From Porphyromonadaceae bacterium UBA2751 (GTDB taxonomy: Bacteria; Bacteroidota; Bacteroidia; Bacteroidales; Muribaculaceae), in NCBI GenBank assembly GCA_002353285.1, contig DEJJ01000017.1, positions 1 to 64,000 of the forward strand: DNA of 64,000 nt, given 5' to 3'. Of the stretch, positions 50,133 to 60,700 are shown one piece after another. Made by a program: the position numbers and the translations under genes. The notes beneath the pieces are model-generated. The model was given only the letters and a program-made list of their open reading frames with translations, was not told the DNA's origin and made no database searches. Positions within the stretch are counted from its first letter, which is position 1. Every line of letters begins with the position of its first letter.

Positions 50133-53100
50133 ATGAGTCAAGTACTATCATATAACAAGAAGACGACGAAGACAAGCGCACAGGATTGGATTCCGGTTGC
50201 GCCCTATCTCGACGACGACATCAAGCAAATCAAGGACCCTAATGGCGGCCTGAGCGAGAATCCGCGCACGGCCATCCCCAGTCCATTTGCTCAACTCGAC
50301 CTGGTGAAAAACGCCTTTGAGCACCTGGCGAGCAACGCCCGCCTCGCTGGCTCGATGATGGACAAGCGACTGGTGTCGAATGCCCTTGATATTGCTCAAA
50401 TATTCTTTGACTACGAAAATCACAAGCAATACCTGCACATTGTGCGCTGGAACCGCGACGAGCAGCTTGAGCGACTCAAGAGTGAGCCTGAGCACCGCCT
50501 CTACGGTGAGACCCTCGAACTATTCCTCACCAGCGACACCAAGTATAACTTCAACCTGCTCACCGACTGGTACATCCTGCTGTGGAACAGCCAGGTGATA
50601 GGAGCCACGTCGCCATCGTCGCTCACCATTGCCGTGCCGCGCGAGAGCGAGCAGCCCATCACGGGCATCAAGGTGGAGCAGGGCATTTCGCTCTTCGACA
50701 GCGACACACGCGACCTGTGGCAACGCGACGAAGACTTCGTCTACTACATGTTCATGCTCTTCAACGCCTTCCCAACGCTGCGCACTGCAGTGAAGGGTGT
50801 GTATGACTACATGCTCAAGAACAAGGACATCATCATGGAGCGCAAGCCTGAACTCTACAGGCGACTCACACAAGTGGTGCCTAACCTTGAGGCTCTGAGC
50901 TATGAACTCGCCCCACGACTGGTTGAGCGCCTTGACCTGGAGTTCGACCCCTTTGTGGGTGACGACGAGGTGACAGTGCTGGGCGCACGCTTCTATCACA
51001 AGCGCGCACGCGACATCATGACCATGGCAGCCAGCAGCGACTTCGTCATCGCACCCACACGCCAGGTCGAGGGCAAGTTGCCACTGGTGCTGCGCAACAA
51101 CTTCAACGGCAGCGTCGACCACTACATCTACATCGACAAGGAGTGGGACAGCTCCACGCAGGTCTTTGTGGGCGACACCCCCATTGCCAAGCGCAAACTG
51201 CCCGACACGAGCATAATCTACCCATTCATCACCACTGGTGATTTCTTGCAGGACACTCTCATCCGCCTGGCAGGTCCAGTCGACGACGACCACTTCTTCA
51301 ACGGCAACGTCATCAACAAGACCCTGCCATCGCGCAACGGCTATCTGCTACCTCTCACACAGGAGTTTTTCAAGTACTTCAACGCCAGCGACGTCACACG
51401 CCAGGTGTGCGGCCGCAACATGCTTGAGATGGAGGAACTGCTCGATGGCTCGGTCAACGTCACGCTGCGCGTGCCCCTCAAGAAGCGCTACATCGAGCTC
51501 ACTCGCAACTACTATCCCATCGACGACCCATCGTGGCACTTCGACGAGAAGCGTGGCACAGGCCGCATCATTACCAACGTGATAATGTCGGCTGCCATCT
51601 TTCCATTTGTGCGCACTAACTATAAGGACGACTACACCGTGCAGCTCTTCAGCATGATCGACGGTGGCGACGCATCGCTCGAGTTCTTCAAGGACGGCAT
51701 GACAAGCGAGGACCTCAAGGTGAGCGGCAAGCCACGCTCGCAGGGCACCTACAGCACCTACTACTACGACCTCGAGGGCTCATTCGACCTCGTCAAGGCC
51801 AGCGTCACCACGCCATCGGGAACCTTTGCCGGCTACATCGTGCCATTGTGGAAACCCTATGTGGCAAGCAGCAAGGAGCTCATCTTTGCCGTCGACTTTG
51901 GCACAACTAATAGTCACGTCGAGTGGTCGGAGCGTGGACACGATGCCCACGACCTGGAGTTTGCCCACAGCGACCGTCAGGTGCTCATCGCTTCGCTGCT
52001 CAAGCGCGGCACTCTGCTCTTTGCCGACCAGCTGCAGCGCGTTGAGTTCCTGCCCAGCGACATCGACAATGTGTATGGCTTCCCACTGCGCAGTGCCCTG
52101 GCACGCAACGAGATAAGCACTGGTGGGCACAAGCTCTTTGGCGACATCAACATCCCATTCCTCTACGAGAGGCAGTACTTCGATGGCTACGACATCACCA
52201 CCAATCTCAAGTGGATGGGCGACATCACACTCTCGCGAGAGTTCTTGCGTGAACTCGTGCTCCTGATCAAGGCCAAGGTGCTGCTCGAGAACGGCGACCT
52301 GGCACGCACCAACATCGTGTACTTCTTCCCCGTGAGCATGGGAGGCAGCGACCGACGCAAGCTCGACGACACCTGGCTTGAGCTATATCACACCTACTTC
52401 GGACCCGACACCGACAGCCACCTGCACGCCTACCCCGAGAGCATCGCGCCAGCCTACTTCTACCGCGGCGACGACGTGAGCGGAGGCAGCTTCGTGTCAA
52501 TCGACATTGGCGGCGGCACCACCGACACCGTCATCTATCAGCCCACCGCCAATCGCCTCGACACCGAGCCAGTGGCCATCTCGTCGTTCCGCTTTGCCGG
52601 TGATGCCATCTTTGGCGACGCTTTCACTGAGCGCGATGCCGACAACAACCCGCTCATCCGCCACTATGGCGAGTACTTCAAGCGTCTCATCTCCAAAAAC
52701 AGCGACATTGGCTACCTCAACAGCATCCTCCAGGATGTGCTCAAGCGCAAGCGCTCGCAGGACGTCAACGCATTCCTCTTCTCTATCGAGAACGTGGAGC
52801 AACTGCGCTCGCTGCGCGAGGTGGACCGCAACATCTACAGCTACAACACGCTGCTGCGCAACGACTCGCAGCGCAAGTTGATATTCATGTACTTCTACGC
52901 CGCCATCATCTACTACATCGCGCAGTCGATGCGAGCACGCAACTACGAGATGCCCAAGCAGATCTACTTTAGCGGCACCGGCTCCAAGATTCTCAACATC
53001 CTGGGAAGCAACGATCAGGTAACCGACTTCACCAAGCTCATCGTCGAGCGTGTGTTTGAAAAGGAGTACACCGAGCGCTTCTCCATCAAGATTGAGAACA

Positions 53101-53567
53101 AAAGCCCCAAGCAGATTACCTGCCGCGGTGGCATCAACCTTGAGAGCCTGCGCATGGATGGCAATGTCGATGTCAACCGCCTCACACCGCGCAACATCAA
53201 CGCCATGAAGTACTGCTACTCAATGCTCAGCGACAAGCCGTTGACCATCAAGTCGGTCTACGACATCGAGGTGCGCGACCAGCTCATCCAGCAGGTCGAG
53301 AAGTTCAATGAGTTCTTCATCGCCCTGTGCGACAACGTCACCAAGGACGAGTTTGGCATCGACAACAAGGTGTTCCGCATCTTCTGCAACGTGCTGGGCG
53401 ACAATGCCAGCAACTACCTCACCGCAGGAATTGGCAACTACCTCAAGGGACGCTACACTGGCGACGAGGCCATCGAGGATGTGCCGTTCTTCTACCCCAT
53501 CATCGGCATCATCCGCCACAACCTGCTCAAGAACCTGTGCAACGAGGTAATATCCAGCACAGTGTAA
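50133..53567 (+). CDS. Large protein with Hsp70/actin-type ATPase domain
   Basis: 1144 aa. The N-terminal 580 residues are unassigned (helical, Asp/Arg-rich; strand-rich near 330-570). From about 583 an actin/Hsp70 fold follows: phosphate 1 LIFAVDFGTTNSHVEW, phosphate 2 FVSIDIGGGTTDTVIYQP near 790 and the adenosine motif IYFSGTGSKILNIL near 945. The order and spacing match Hsp70/actin ATPases. Large bacterial proteins of this shape include SrfB-like proteins; similarity to SrfB is a guess from layout. It follows the tubulin-like gene, so two cytoskeletal nucleotide-switch folds come from one transcript. No peptide-binding domain of Hsp70 is evident. Confidence 0.82.
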   Translation: MSQVLSYNKKTTKTSAQDWIPVAPYLDDDIKQIKDPNGGLSENPRTAIPSPFAQLDLVKNAFEHLASNARLAGSMMDKRLVSNALDIAQIFFDYENHKQYLHIVRWNRDEQLERLKSEPEHRLYGETLELFLTSDTKYNFNLLTDWYILLWNSQVIGATSPSSLTIAVPRESEQPITGIKVEQGISLFDSDTRDLWQRDEDFVYYMFMLFNAFPTLRTAVKGVYDYMLKNKDIIMERKPELYRRLTQVVPNLEALSYELAPRLVERLDLEFDPFVGDDEVTVLGARFYHKRARDIMTMAASSDFVIAPTRQVEGKLPLVLRNNFNGSVDHYIYIDKEWDSSTQVFVGDTPIAKRKLPDTSIIYPFITTGDFLQDTLIRLAGPVDDDHFFNGNVINKTLPSRNGYLLPLTQEFFKYFNASDVTRQVCGRNMLEMEELLDGSVNVTLRVPLKKRYIELTRNYYPIDDPSWHFDEKRGTGRIITNVIMSAAIFPFVRTNYKDDYTVQLFSMIDGGDASLEFFKDGMTSEDLKVSGKPRSQGTYSTYYYDLEGSFDLVKASVTTPSGTFAGYIVPLWKPYVASSKELIFAVDFGTTNSHVEWSERGHDAHDLEFAHSDRQVLIASLLKRGTLLFADQLQRVEFLPSDIDNVYGFPLRSALARNEISTGGHKLFGDINIPFLYERQYFDGYDITTNLKWMGDITLSREFLRELVLLIKAKVLLENGDLARTNIVYFFPVSMGGSDRRKLDDTWLELYHTYFGPDTDSHLHAYPESIAPAYFYRGDDVSGGSFVSIDIGGGTTDTVIYQPTANRLDTEPVAISSFRFAGDAIFGDAFTERDADNNPLIRHYGEYFKRLISKNSDIGYLNSILQDVLKRKRSQDVNAFLFSIENVEQLRSLREVDRNIYSYNTLLRNDSQRKLIFMYFYAAIIYYIAQSMRARNYEMPKQIYFSGTGSKILNILGSNDQVTDFTKLIVERVFEKEYTERFSIKIENKSPKQITCRGGINLESLRMDGNVDVNRLTPRNINAMKYCYSMLSDKPLTIKSVYDIEVRDQLIQQVEKFNEFFIALCDNVTKDEFGIDNKVFRIFCNVLGDNASNYLTAGIGNYLKGRYTGDEAIEDVPFFYPIIGIIRHNLLKNLCNEVISSTV

Positions 53568-53634
53568 CTAACTAAAAATCAAAAAAGAATAAGAATAACA
53601 ATAACATAAAACAATACAAAACATTATTATCGAA

Positions 53635-54939
53635 ATGAAAAAAATTATTTTTACTCTAGTGTGTGTCATGGCTGCCATGGCATCGATGAGCGTTAACGCT
53701 CAAGACAACTCTAAGAACCTCTCGCAAGGACAGTGGAACCACGGCCTGGCCATCGGTGCACAGTGGATTGCTACCGACCTGGGATTCGCTCAAGCCGAGG
53801 AGAAGGTCATTGCCAAGACCAACGAGAACTACTCGCTCGAAGACCTGAAATTGATGTACGGCACTCGCGACAAGTGGGTAACCTATTACGACAAGCTCAA
53901 GAAGCATGAGAACGAGGGTGGCGACATCGAGAAGCTCATCTCGACCATCGCGGCCGAGTACGACAAGGGCGCTGTAATCAAGGGCGGTGTCAGGCGCGAC
54001 GTTGAGAAGTACAACGCCAGCCACACTGGCAACGAGGTGAAGACTCAACCCGAGGAGATAATCCCCAACGCTGCTCCCGAGGCTAACGCAACTGCTGCTA
54101 CAGCTGCCGCCGACTCTACCGCCACCACTGGCGACCAGGCTGCAGCTAAGGCCGACGAGGGCTCTAGCAACGACTCAAGCCACGGCTTGCTCTACATCCT
54201 CACCATCCTGGGCCTCGCTCTGGGAGCCATTGGCACATTCCTGGCAATGCAGGCACGCAAGGAGAACCAAGCAATGATGCGCGACAACCGAGACGACATC
54301 AACAACATGCAGAAGCAAATCGACAAACTGCGCGATGCCTTCAAGCGTGGCACAGTCAACATCGACCACAAGGCCGACAAGCCTCACAAGCACAACAACA
54401 GGCTCGACGAGAAGGAAGGCCTGGCACAAAACAGGAAGATTGAGTTCGACAACCGTCCTGCCGCTGCTGCTACCGCCACTGCTGCCACTGCCGCTGCTCC
54501 CAAGAAGGCCGAGCCCAAAAAGCAAGAGCCCAAGCAGCAGGAGCAACCCAAGCAGCAAGAGCAACCCAAGCAGCAACCCAAGCAGCAAGAGCCTGCACAG
54601 AGCGCAGCATTTGGCGAGCCTCGCACACTCTTCATGGCCAAGCCCGACGAGAACGACAATTTCTCACGCTCTTCGTCACAATATGAGCCCGGCAACTCTA
54701 TCTTCGAGCTCACTACCATGAACGGCAAGAGTGGTTCGTTCTCAGTCATCAACAAGAGCGAGGTGCACAAGCTGGCACTGCTCATGCCTGGCGACACCCT
54801 GAGCCGCGCTTGCTCGGTCAACAACATCCAGTCAACTGCTGGCATGAGCCGCATCGTCACCGACCGCGCTGGCCGTGCACAGCTCGAGAACGGCAAGTGG
54901 CACATCGTGATCAAGGCCACCGTTCACTACGAGAAATAA
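53635..54939 (+). CDS. Exported/membrane protein with coiled coil and Q/K/P-rich linker
   Basis: 434 aa: signal peptide (MKKIIFTLVCVMAAMASMSV NA-Q), periplasmic part (about 25-125), Ala/Thr-rich linker, transmembrane helix (about 184-203; LLYILTILGLALGAIGTFLA), coiled coil (MRDNRDDINNMQKQIDKLRD), His/Lys-rich stretch, PKQQEQPKQQ repeats (about 295-320) and a compact C-terminal domain (SIFELTTMNGKSGSFSVINK). With a cleaved signal and one helix it would link the periplasm to the cytoplasm, where the Hsp70-like protein acts. Family unknown. Fifth gene of the operon. Confidence 0.8.
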   Translation: MKKIIFTLVCVMAAMASMSVNAQDNSKNLSQGQWNHGLAIGAQWIATDLGFAQAEEKVIAKTNENYSLEDLKLMYGTRDKWVTYYDKLKKHENEGGDIEKLISTIAAEYDKGAVIKGGVRRDVEKYNASHTGNEVKTQPEEIIPNAAPEANATAATAAADSTATTGDQAAAKADEGSSNDSSHGLLYILTILGLALGAIGTFLAMQARKENQAMMRDNRDDINNMQKQIDKLRDAFKRGTVNIDHKADKPHKHNNRLDEKEGLAQNRKIEFDNRPAAAATATAATAAAPKKAEPKKQEPKQQEQPKQQEQPKQQPKQQEPAQSAAFGEPRTLFMAKPDENDNFSRSSSQYEPGNSIFELTTMNGKSGSFSVINKSEVHKLALLMPGDTLSRACSVNNIQSTAGMSRIVTDRAGRAQLENGKWHIVIKATVHYEK

Positions 54940-55090
54940 CACATTTGAGCGAGCTAATCCTCGCCACATGATGTGAGGTGTAGGGACAACGAGTGTGATG
55001 TGTCCCCTCCCACTACCGAGAGCACACACGCACACGCGTCCCTACACCTTTATTTTTCACTCTGTTTTTCAACACTTAACCTCTTAGAAA

Positions 55091-55789
55091 TTGCACATCT
55101 ACTGTCCCAATTGCGGGAAACATATCGACGTCTCTATACAGGAAATCGAGAAACTCGAGGGCCACTACGTGTGTCCGCAGTGCCTTTCCGAGATTAACCT
55201 CGACGGATTTGAGCAAATTGCTGCCGACTTTGAGTACTTCGACGACGAGGCACAGCAAGAAACTCCTGGTGAGCAACCACAGCAACCAGCCACCACCCAG
55301 GAGGCTACCAGCACTCCCACCCCGACCACTGCCGCCGCTACCGTGCAACCGCCACAGTACAAGCCTGCCGCCACCACCGAGCAGCACCGCGACGACGTGC
55401 TGCGCTATTGCCGCAACTGTGGCACATTCCTAAGAGAGGGCATCAACTACTGCCCCAAGTGTGGCAAGTATGTGAAAGTGCAGCCGCCAGCCTATCAAGG
55501 ACCCAAGCAGGCAACTGCTGCCACCACAGCAACCGCCAGCAGCCCAGCTGCCCACACCAGCTACGCACCCCGCAATAATTATGACAACCGCAACCGAGTA
55601 AGACCACCCATGGCAAGCAACACACGAAAACCAGCCAAGAGCCGCACCAGCCGCAGCAACGACACAGGCCGCCCCACGGGCATCTTCAGCATTGCTGGAT
55701 GCCTCACATTCACCATCATCGCAGTGGCAATCTTTTTCATCGCCTACATCCTGCTTGGAAGTCATTTCGACGGCATAACAGCCAATTAA
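55091..55789 (+). CDS. Double zinc-ribbon membrane protein, TTG start
   Basis: 232 aa. Zinc ribbon 1 starts at residue 4 (IYCPNCGKHIDVSI...YVCPQC) and ribbon 2 lies at about 100-120 (YCRNCGTFLREGINYCPKCG). Thr/Pro-rich linkers follow, a basic stretch (RKPAKSRTSRSNDTG) and one transmembrane helix near the C-terminus (LTFTIIAVAIFFIAYILLG). The ribbons face the cytoplasm. The only start that keeps ribbon 1 is TTG at 55091; a stop lies two codons upstream and no ATG fits. One of three zinc-ribbon membrane proteins encoded in a row here. Confidence 0.8.
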   Translation: MHIYCPNCGKHIDVSIQEIEKLEGHYVCPQCLSEINLDGFEQIAADFEYFDDEAQQETPGEQPQQPATTQEATSTPTPTTAAATVQPPQYKPAATTEQHRDDVLRYCRNCGTFLREGINYCPKCGKYVKVQPPAYQGPKQATAATTATASSPAAHTSYAPRNNYDNRNRVRPPMASNTRKPAKSRTSRSNDTGRPTGIFSIAGCLTFTIIAVAIFFIAYILLGSHFDGITAN

Positions 55790-55808
55790 CCACAACCGCT
55801 TGAGAATC

Positions 55809-56432
55809 ATGAAAATAGAATGTCCCAAGTGTGGCCATGTTACCACCCAATCGGAGCAAGAGCTCGCCAAGCTCAACCACATCATCACATGCCCCAGTTG
55901 CATGTCGGTGCTCAAAATCGTCGACGGCATTGCCTACATTCCCACCGACAAAGCACCCATCGAGCAGCTGCAGCCACAGCAGCCACCACAGTTCAAGGGT
56001 GAGCAATACTACGAGCAGCAGCAGCGACTCGAGAACCTCGACCCGCTCTACAGCGCAGCAGTCGACTATGTGCGCACCTGCGACGCTCTCACCCTGCCCA
56101 TGCTCCAACGCTATTTCGACATCACACCCGAGCGGGCCGAAACCCTCATGCAGCAACTCGAGGACAACAAGGTGGTGGCACCCTTCGACGGCATCCATCC
56201 ACGCAAGATTCTCATCCCGCACGACAGCCGCATCACCAGCAACTACTGGAATCGCAGCCGCCGCTACGACACCGAGAAGCAGCTCATGCAGCAGCTCGAG
56301 CAGGCGGCCCAAAACAATGAGGACCCCGAGTCAGCACCACGCTATCGCAGCTGCACATTCTCACTGCCAGGCTGCGGCTTCGTCATCTTCATCCTCCTGC
56401 TCACCTACCTCCTTATCCAGTTTTTCAAGTAA
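55809..56432 (+). CDS. Zinc ribbon - FtsK-gamma-like winged helix - membrane protein
   Basis: 207 aa from the ATG at 55809. Zinc ribbon (IECPKCGHVTTQSEQELAKL ... IITCPSCMSVLKI), Gln-rich linker, then a winged helix of the FtsK gamma type (DPLYSAAVDYVRTCDALTLP, MLQRYFDITPERAETLMQQL, DNKVVAPFDGIHPRKILI) and a C-terminal transmembrane helix (FVIFILLLTYLLIQFF). In FtsK the gamma domain reads KOPS sites on DNA. A free, membrane-tethered copy could bind DNA or protein near the membrane. Start 55800 (TTG) is possible. 19 bp after the previous gene. Confidence 0.75.
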   Translation: MKIECPKCGHVTTQSEQELAKLNHIITCPSCMSVLKIVDGIAYIPTDKAPIEQLQPQQPPQFKGEQYYEQQQRLENLDPLYSAAVDYVRTCDALTLPMLQRYFDITPERAETLMQQLEDNKVVAPFDGIHPRKILIPHDSRITSNYWNRSRRYDTEKQLMQQLEQAAQNNEDPESAPRYRSCTFSLPGCGFVIFILLLTYLLIQFFK

Positions 56433-56447
56433 ACGCCATCTAAAGCA

Positions 56448-57416
56448 ATGTCACACACGTTGAGGACACATCGCCCCCAGAAAAAACGCCCCGTGGCAGA
56501 AATGCTCAAGGGGAATAAAGAGCGATACAAGAAATTCCGCGAGTGGCAGAAGGTTCCACACCATGTGAAACCCATGCCCAACGTCGAGCACGTGTGTCCC
56601 ACATGCAGCAGGCATTATGTTGGAAACTTCTGCCCACAGTGCGGGCAGTCTTCAAAGATTGGGCGCTACTCATTCAAGAACGCATTTCTGCTCTTTATTG
56701 ATGTGTGGGGACTGGGCAACCGGGGCATGTTCCGAGCCTTACGCGACCTCTTTCTGCGACCTGGCTACATGATTCGCGACTACCTGCGAGGCATGCAGAT
56801 GGCCTACTTCCCACCTTTCAAGATGCTCTTCCTCATCTGCACCCTGGCACTGCTCATCGACACCGGTTTGAACATCAAGGGCATCAACCGCTACGAGCAG
56901 TACATGAATGTCGAGAAAGAATATGCCCAGAGAAGGCAGGCCGAAGTCAAGGCCGACAGAACTCTCACCACCAAGCTAAGGCAAGCCAGCATTGAAGCCT
57001 ACAAAAACATTTACAACATCGAGTACAGAATCATGCAAAACCCGCAGCTGGCAGTGCTCGTCTATCTGCTGCTCTTCTCAGGGCCGCTCTATCTCATGAT
57101 CCGGCACTGTCCAGCAATTCCCGACCTGCGATTTTCCGAGTGCTTCGTCGCGGTGGTTTATATCGCCAACATCATTCTCATCTGCACCATCATTCCATCG
57201 CTGCTGTGTTTCAGTTTCAAAGCCGAGTTAATATTCGACCTGCTGATAGCACTATATGCCATCGTCCCTATCAAGCAGCTCACTGGCTACAGCTACTGGG
57301 GCACCATCTGGCGCATACTCGTGGCATTCATTCCATTTAGCCTCATCATACTGGCAGTCTACGCAGCCACATTTTTATATGCTTATATCTCAAACAACCC
57401 CCAATTATTCCAGTAA
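56448..57416 (+). CDS. DUF3667 membrane protein with zinc ribbon
   Basis: 322 aa. N-terminal basic part (about 1-35), a zinc ribbon at about 40-65 (HVCPTCSRHYVGNFCPQCGQ), then the DUF3667 core: RDLFLRPGYMIRDYLRGMQM and YFPPFKMLFLICTLALLIDT. Four to five further transmembrane helices follow, separated by a cytoplasmic helical loop (RRQAEVKADRTLTTKLRQAS). DUF3667 proteins are common in Bacteroidetes, function unknown. Last gene of the VWA/tubulin/Hsp70 operon, 15 bp after its neighbour. Confidence 0.85.
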   Translation: MSHTLRTHRPQKKRPVAEMLKGNKERYKKFREWQKVPHHVKPMPNVEHVCPTCSRHYVGNFCPQCGQSSKIGRYSFKNAFLLFIDVWGLGNRGMFRALRDLFLRPGYMIRDYLRGMQMAYFPPFKMLFLICTLALLIDTGLNIKGINRYEQYMNVEKEYAQRRQAEVKADRTLTTKLRQASIEAYKNIYNIEYRIMQNPQLAVLVYLLLFSGPLYLMIRHCPAIPDLRFSECFVAVVYIANIILICTIIPSLLCFSFKAELIFDLLIALYAIVPIKQLTGYSYWGTIWRILVAFIPFSLIILAVYAATFLYAYISNNPQLFQ

Positions 57417-57735
57417 CTACCACCCAAAAAAATAGGAACACCAAAATTTACTTTCAAGTTTTTTATCACTCTGCCCTACCCCCAGCACACCTCGCCAATC
57501 ATCTAGCGCACAACAACCATAAGCCCTATCACGCCCTCGCATTAACATCAGCAACCCTGTTCGTTGAAAAAAATGGTTAAATCACCTGTTTTTCAGCATG
57601 ATTTCATTTCTCGATTTTTTTATTATTAATAATTATTGTATATTTGCCTGCTTTTTATGGCACAAATTAAAAATCTAAGAAACCAAACTTATCAATAAAC
57701 AACTATTTTTAAACCTTTTAACCCCAACATTTTTT
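57417..57735. promoter_or_regulatory. Intergenic region with C10 peptidase promoter
   Basis: About 320 bp, AT-rich in its second half. TATATTTG at 57639-57646 is the -7 box for the peptidase gene with a leader of about 80 nt. No strong terminator is seen after the operon; no small gene found. Confidence 0.55.
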
Positions 57736-60700
57736 ATGGCAAAAAACCGAATTTTAGGTCTGCTATTGCTCTTCTTGGGCATGGGATTGCTTGCGCAAGC
57801 TGCTCCCATCACCCAGCAGCAGGCCCAGCAGGAGGCTACCAGTTTCCTGACTAAGAAGTCATTTGCTAACAAGAACATTAAGCCTGTTGTCCTGAGTCAC
57901 AAGATGCTCAAGTCGGGCAGCCAAGCTCCGTTCTACATTTTCAACGTGGGCAACAACCAGGGCTTCGTTATCGTCTCGGGCGACGACCGCACTAACCCCA
58001 TCCTAGGCTATAGCCAAGAGGGCTACTTCGACGAGGCTAAAGCTCCTGCCAACATGAAGAACTGGCTCGGAGAGTATGCACAGCAAATCGCACTGCTCGA
58101 CAAGGTGGAGCCTGCTATGCTTAAGAGCGTGATTGCTGCTCCACGTGCCACAAGCGTGGTCGACACCCGCAACTCAATCGCTCCACTGATCACCACCAAG
58201 TGGGACCAGGCCACTCCCTACTGGAACGAGTGCCCTCAGTTCATGAACAGCGATGATGAGGCCGACGGTTATGAGCTCGCCTACACTGGCTGTGTGGCAA
58301 CCTCGATGTCGCAGCTGATGAACTTCTACAAATATCCCGAACAGACTTCGCAGGTGATTCCTGCCTACAGCTTCACCTATAGCGACGGCAACTACAACTA
58401 CTCCACCGTGCAAATGCCTGAGCTACCCATCACCACATTCGACTGGGTCCACATGCGCGACACCTACACCGGTGCCGAGGACGAGGTCTACACCAGCGCT
58501 GTGGCTCACCTGATGTTCTACGTGGGCTGCGCCCTGAAGTCGCAATATGGCGTGAGTGCCACCGGTGCCTACACCGACGACATTCCCAAGGCCTTCGGCC
58601 TGTTTGGCTACGGCTCTAAACTCGCCTATCGCAACGATTACACTCAAGAGGTGTGGGACAACATGGTGTACCAAGAGCTCGCAGCTGGCCGACCCATGAT
58701 CTACAACGGCACAGCAGGCAGTGGCGGCGGCCACTCGTTCATTTGCGACGGCTATGAGTATGGCAACTATTTCCACATCAACTGGGGTTGGGGTGGCATG
58801 GGCAATGGCTACTTCCAGCTCGCCATCATGAACCCCTATGCCAGCGGCATTGGCGGCTCAAGCAGCGCCGAGGGCTATAACATGAAGCAGAACATCGTCT
58901 ACAACGTGATTCCTGGCGGCACTCCTCCTCACGAGGACGAAGAGGAACCTGCACTCACCGCCACTGGCACAAGCGGCCCCAGCGGTTGGGATCGTGACTC
59001 GCAGTCGCAAGGTTTCAAAATCTACAAGTCGAAGATTGTGAAGGTGAGCTACAGCGACCACTCGGGCTCGGGCAAGAAGTTCAAGACTGCCCTCGCACTG
59101 CAGAATCCTGCCGACGGCACCTTCGAGGTGCTTGCCAACTCCGAGGACAACATCTACATGCAAGTGACCACATCGGCCCTGGGACAGACCCACAGCTTCG
59201 GTAGCGGCGTGACTTCCACTTCGTCACAAGTTATCTACTTCGGTGCTGGACTCACTGGCACCTATCACCTGATTGGTGTTTACCAAGTGGAAGGCACCAC
59301 CGAGTGGAAGGCCATGAAGGAAACCGACCGCCACTACATCGAGGTGAACATGAGCGGCACCTATTGCCAGGCAAGTGCACACCCCACTATCGACCTGCAG
59401 ACCACAGGGTGGCAATTCACCGGTGGCGAGAAGGTAGGCGTCAAGGAGCAAGTGAATGTTACCGTCAAGAACAACAGCGTTGACCGCTTCTTTGGCGACC
59501 TGTATCTCGACTTTGGCGGACAACAAATCGACGAGTACTCGCAGTACACCACCGTTGTGCAAGCCGAGATTTTGCCAGGTGAGGAGTCGGTTGTTACCTT
59601 CAACGTCACTCCAGCTTCGGCAGGCACTAAGAGCGTAAGGCTTATGCGTATCGACCAGTATGGCGACTACATCACCATTGGCACTGGCTCGGTAACCATT
59701 GCCCAAAGCGAGGAAGCCGAGGAGCTTGACCTCTCGGTAGTGATCAAGGCCGAGAATTCGGTTCCTGCCGACGACCCAAGCAGCAACGACGTGATCTACG
59801 ACAGCCACGCCCTGTTCAGCGCCACTATCACCAACCACAGCGATGGTGCCTACAGCAAATATGTGCTAGCACCACTGTTCATCGTTGAGAATGGCAAGGG
59901 CTCGATGGTTACCTACAAGCAGAGCCAAATCTCGCTCGCTGCTGGCGAGTCGAAGACTCTCTACTTCGACTTCGACAATCTGGCCTACGGTTCTACCTAC
60001 GCCATGAACATCTATGCCCGCAACAATGTGCCCGACAGCGAGGATGCTTCGCACGTCGACAACATCGTGAAGCCTGGCGAGTCGGTCTACTACGACATCA
60101 AGCCTGGCATCATCACCTGGAACGATCGAGGCGAGCGCAATGGCTATAAGCCTGTTGAGAACTTCCAGATTGCTGACGATGCAGCTGCCGTGAGCCTCGA
60201 GGGTCTCACTCTCACCAGCATCGTGCCTAACAGCAACCCCAACACCATCTACCTGCTCGACGAGAACCAGGCTGTGCCTGCTGCTCTGAGCGGTAAGAAC
60301 CTGGTTATGGGCAACGTGGCTTCAAGCATCGCTCTCAAGGACGGATACCCCTACTTCACTCCTCAGAGCTTCACAGCTCAAGCCATCAGCTACGAGCGCA
60401 CTTTCACCAAGGCTCGTCAGGACGGTGTGGCCGAGAACTGGAGCACCATCGTGCTGCCTTTCACTCCTGCCACCTGCTCAGCAAGCAGCAGCGACATGTG
60501 GATTGAGCGCTTTGCTCAAGAGGCCGACGGCGTGGCAACCTTCGCTCAAGTCGACGGCATCGAGGCCAATGTGCCTTACATCATCGCCATCAACAAGGCT
60601 GCTAGCTTGGTTAACACTCCCATCACATGGGCTGCTACCAATGTTCTGCTCAAGGCCGAGCCCATCGCCAACACCAGCGGCCAAGTCTACCTCATGGCCG

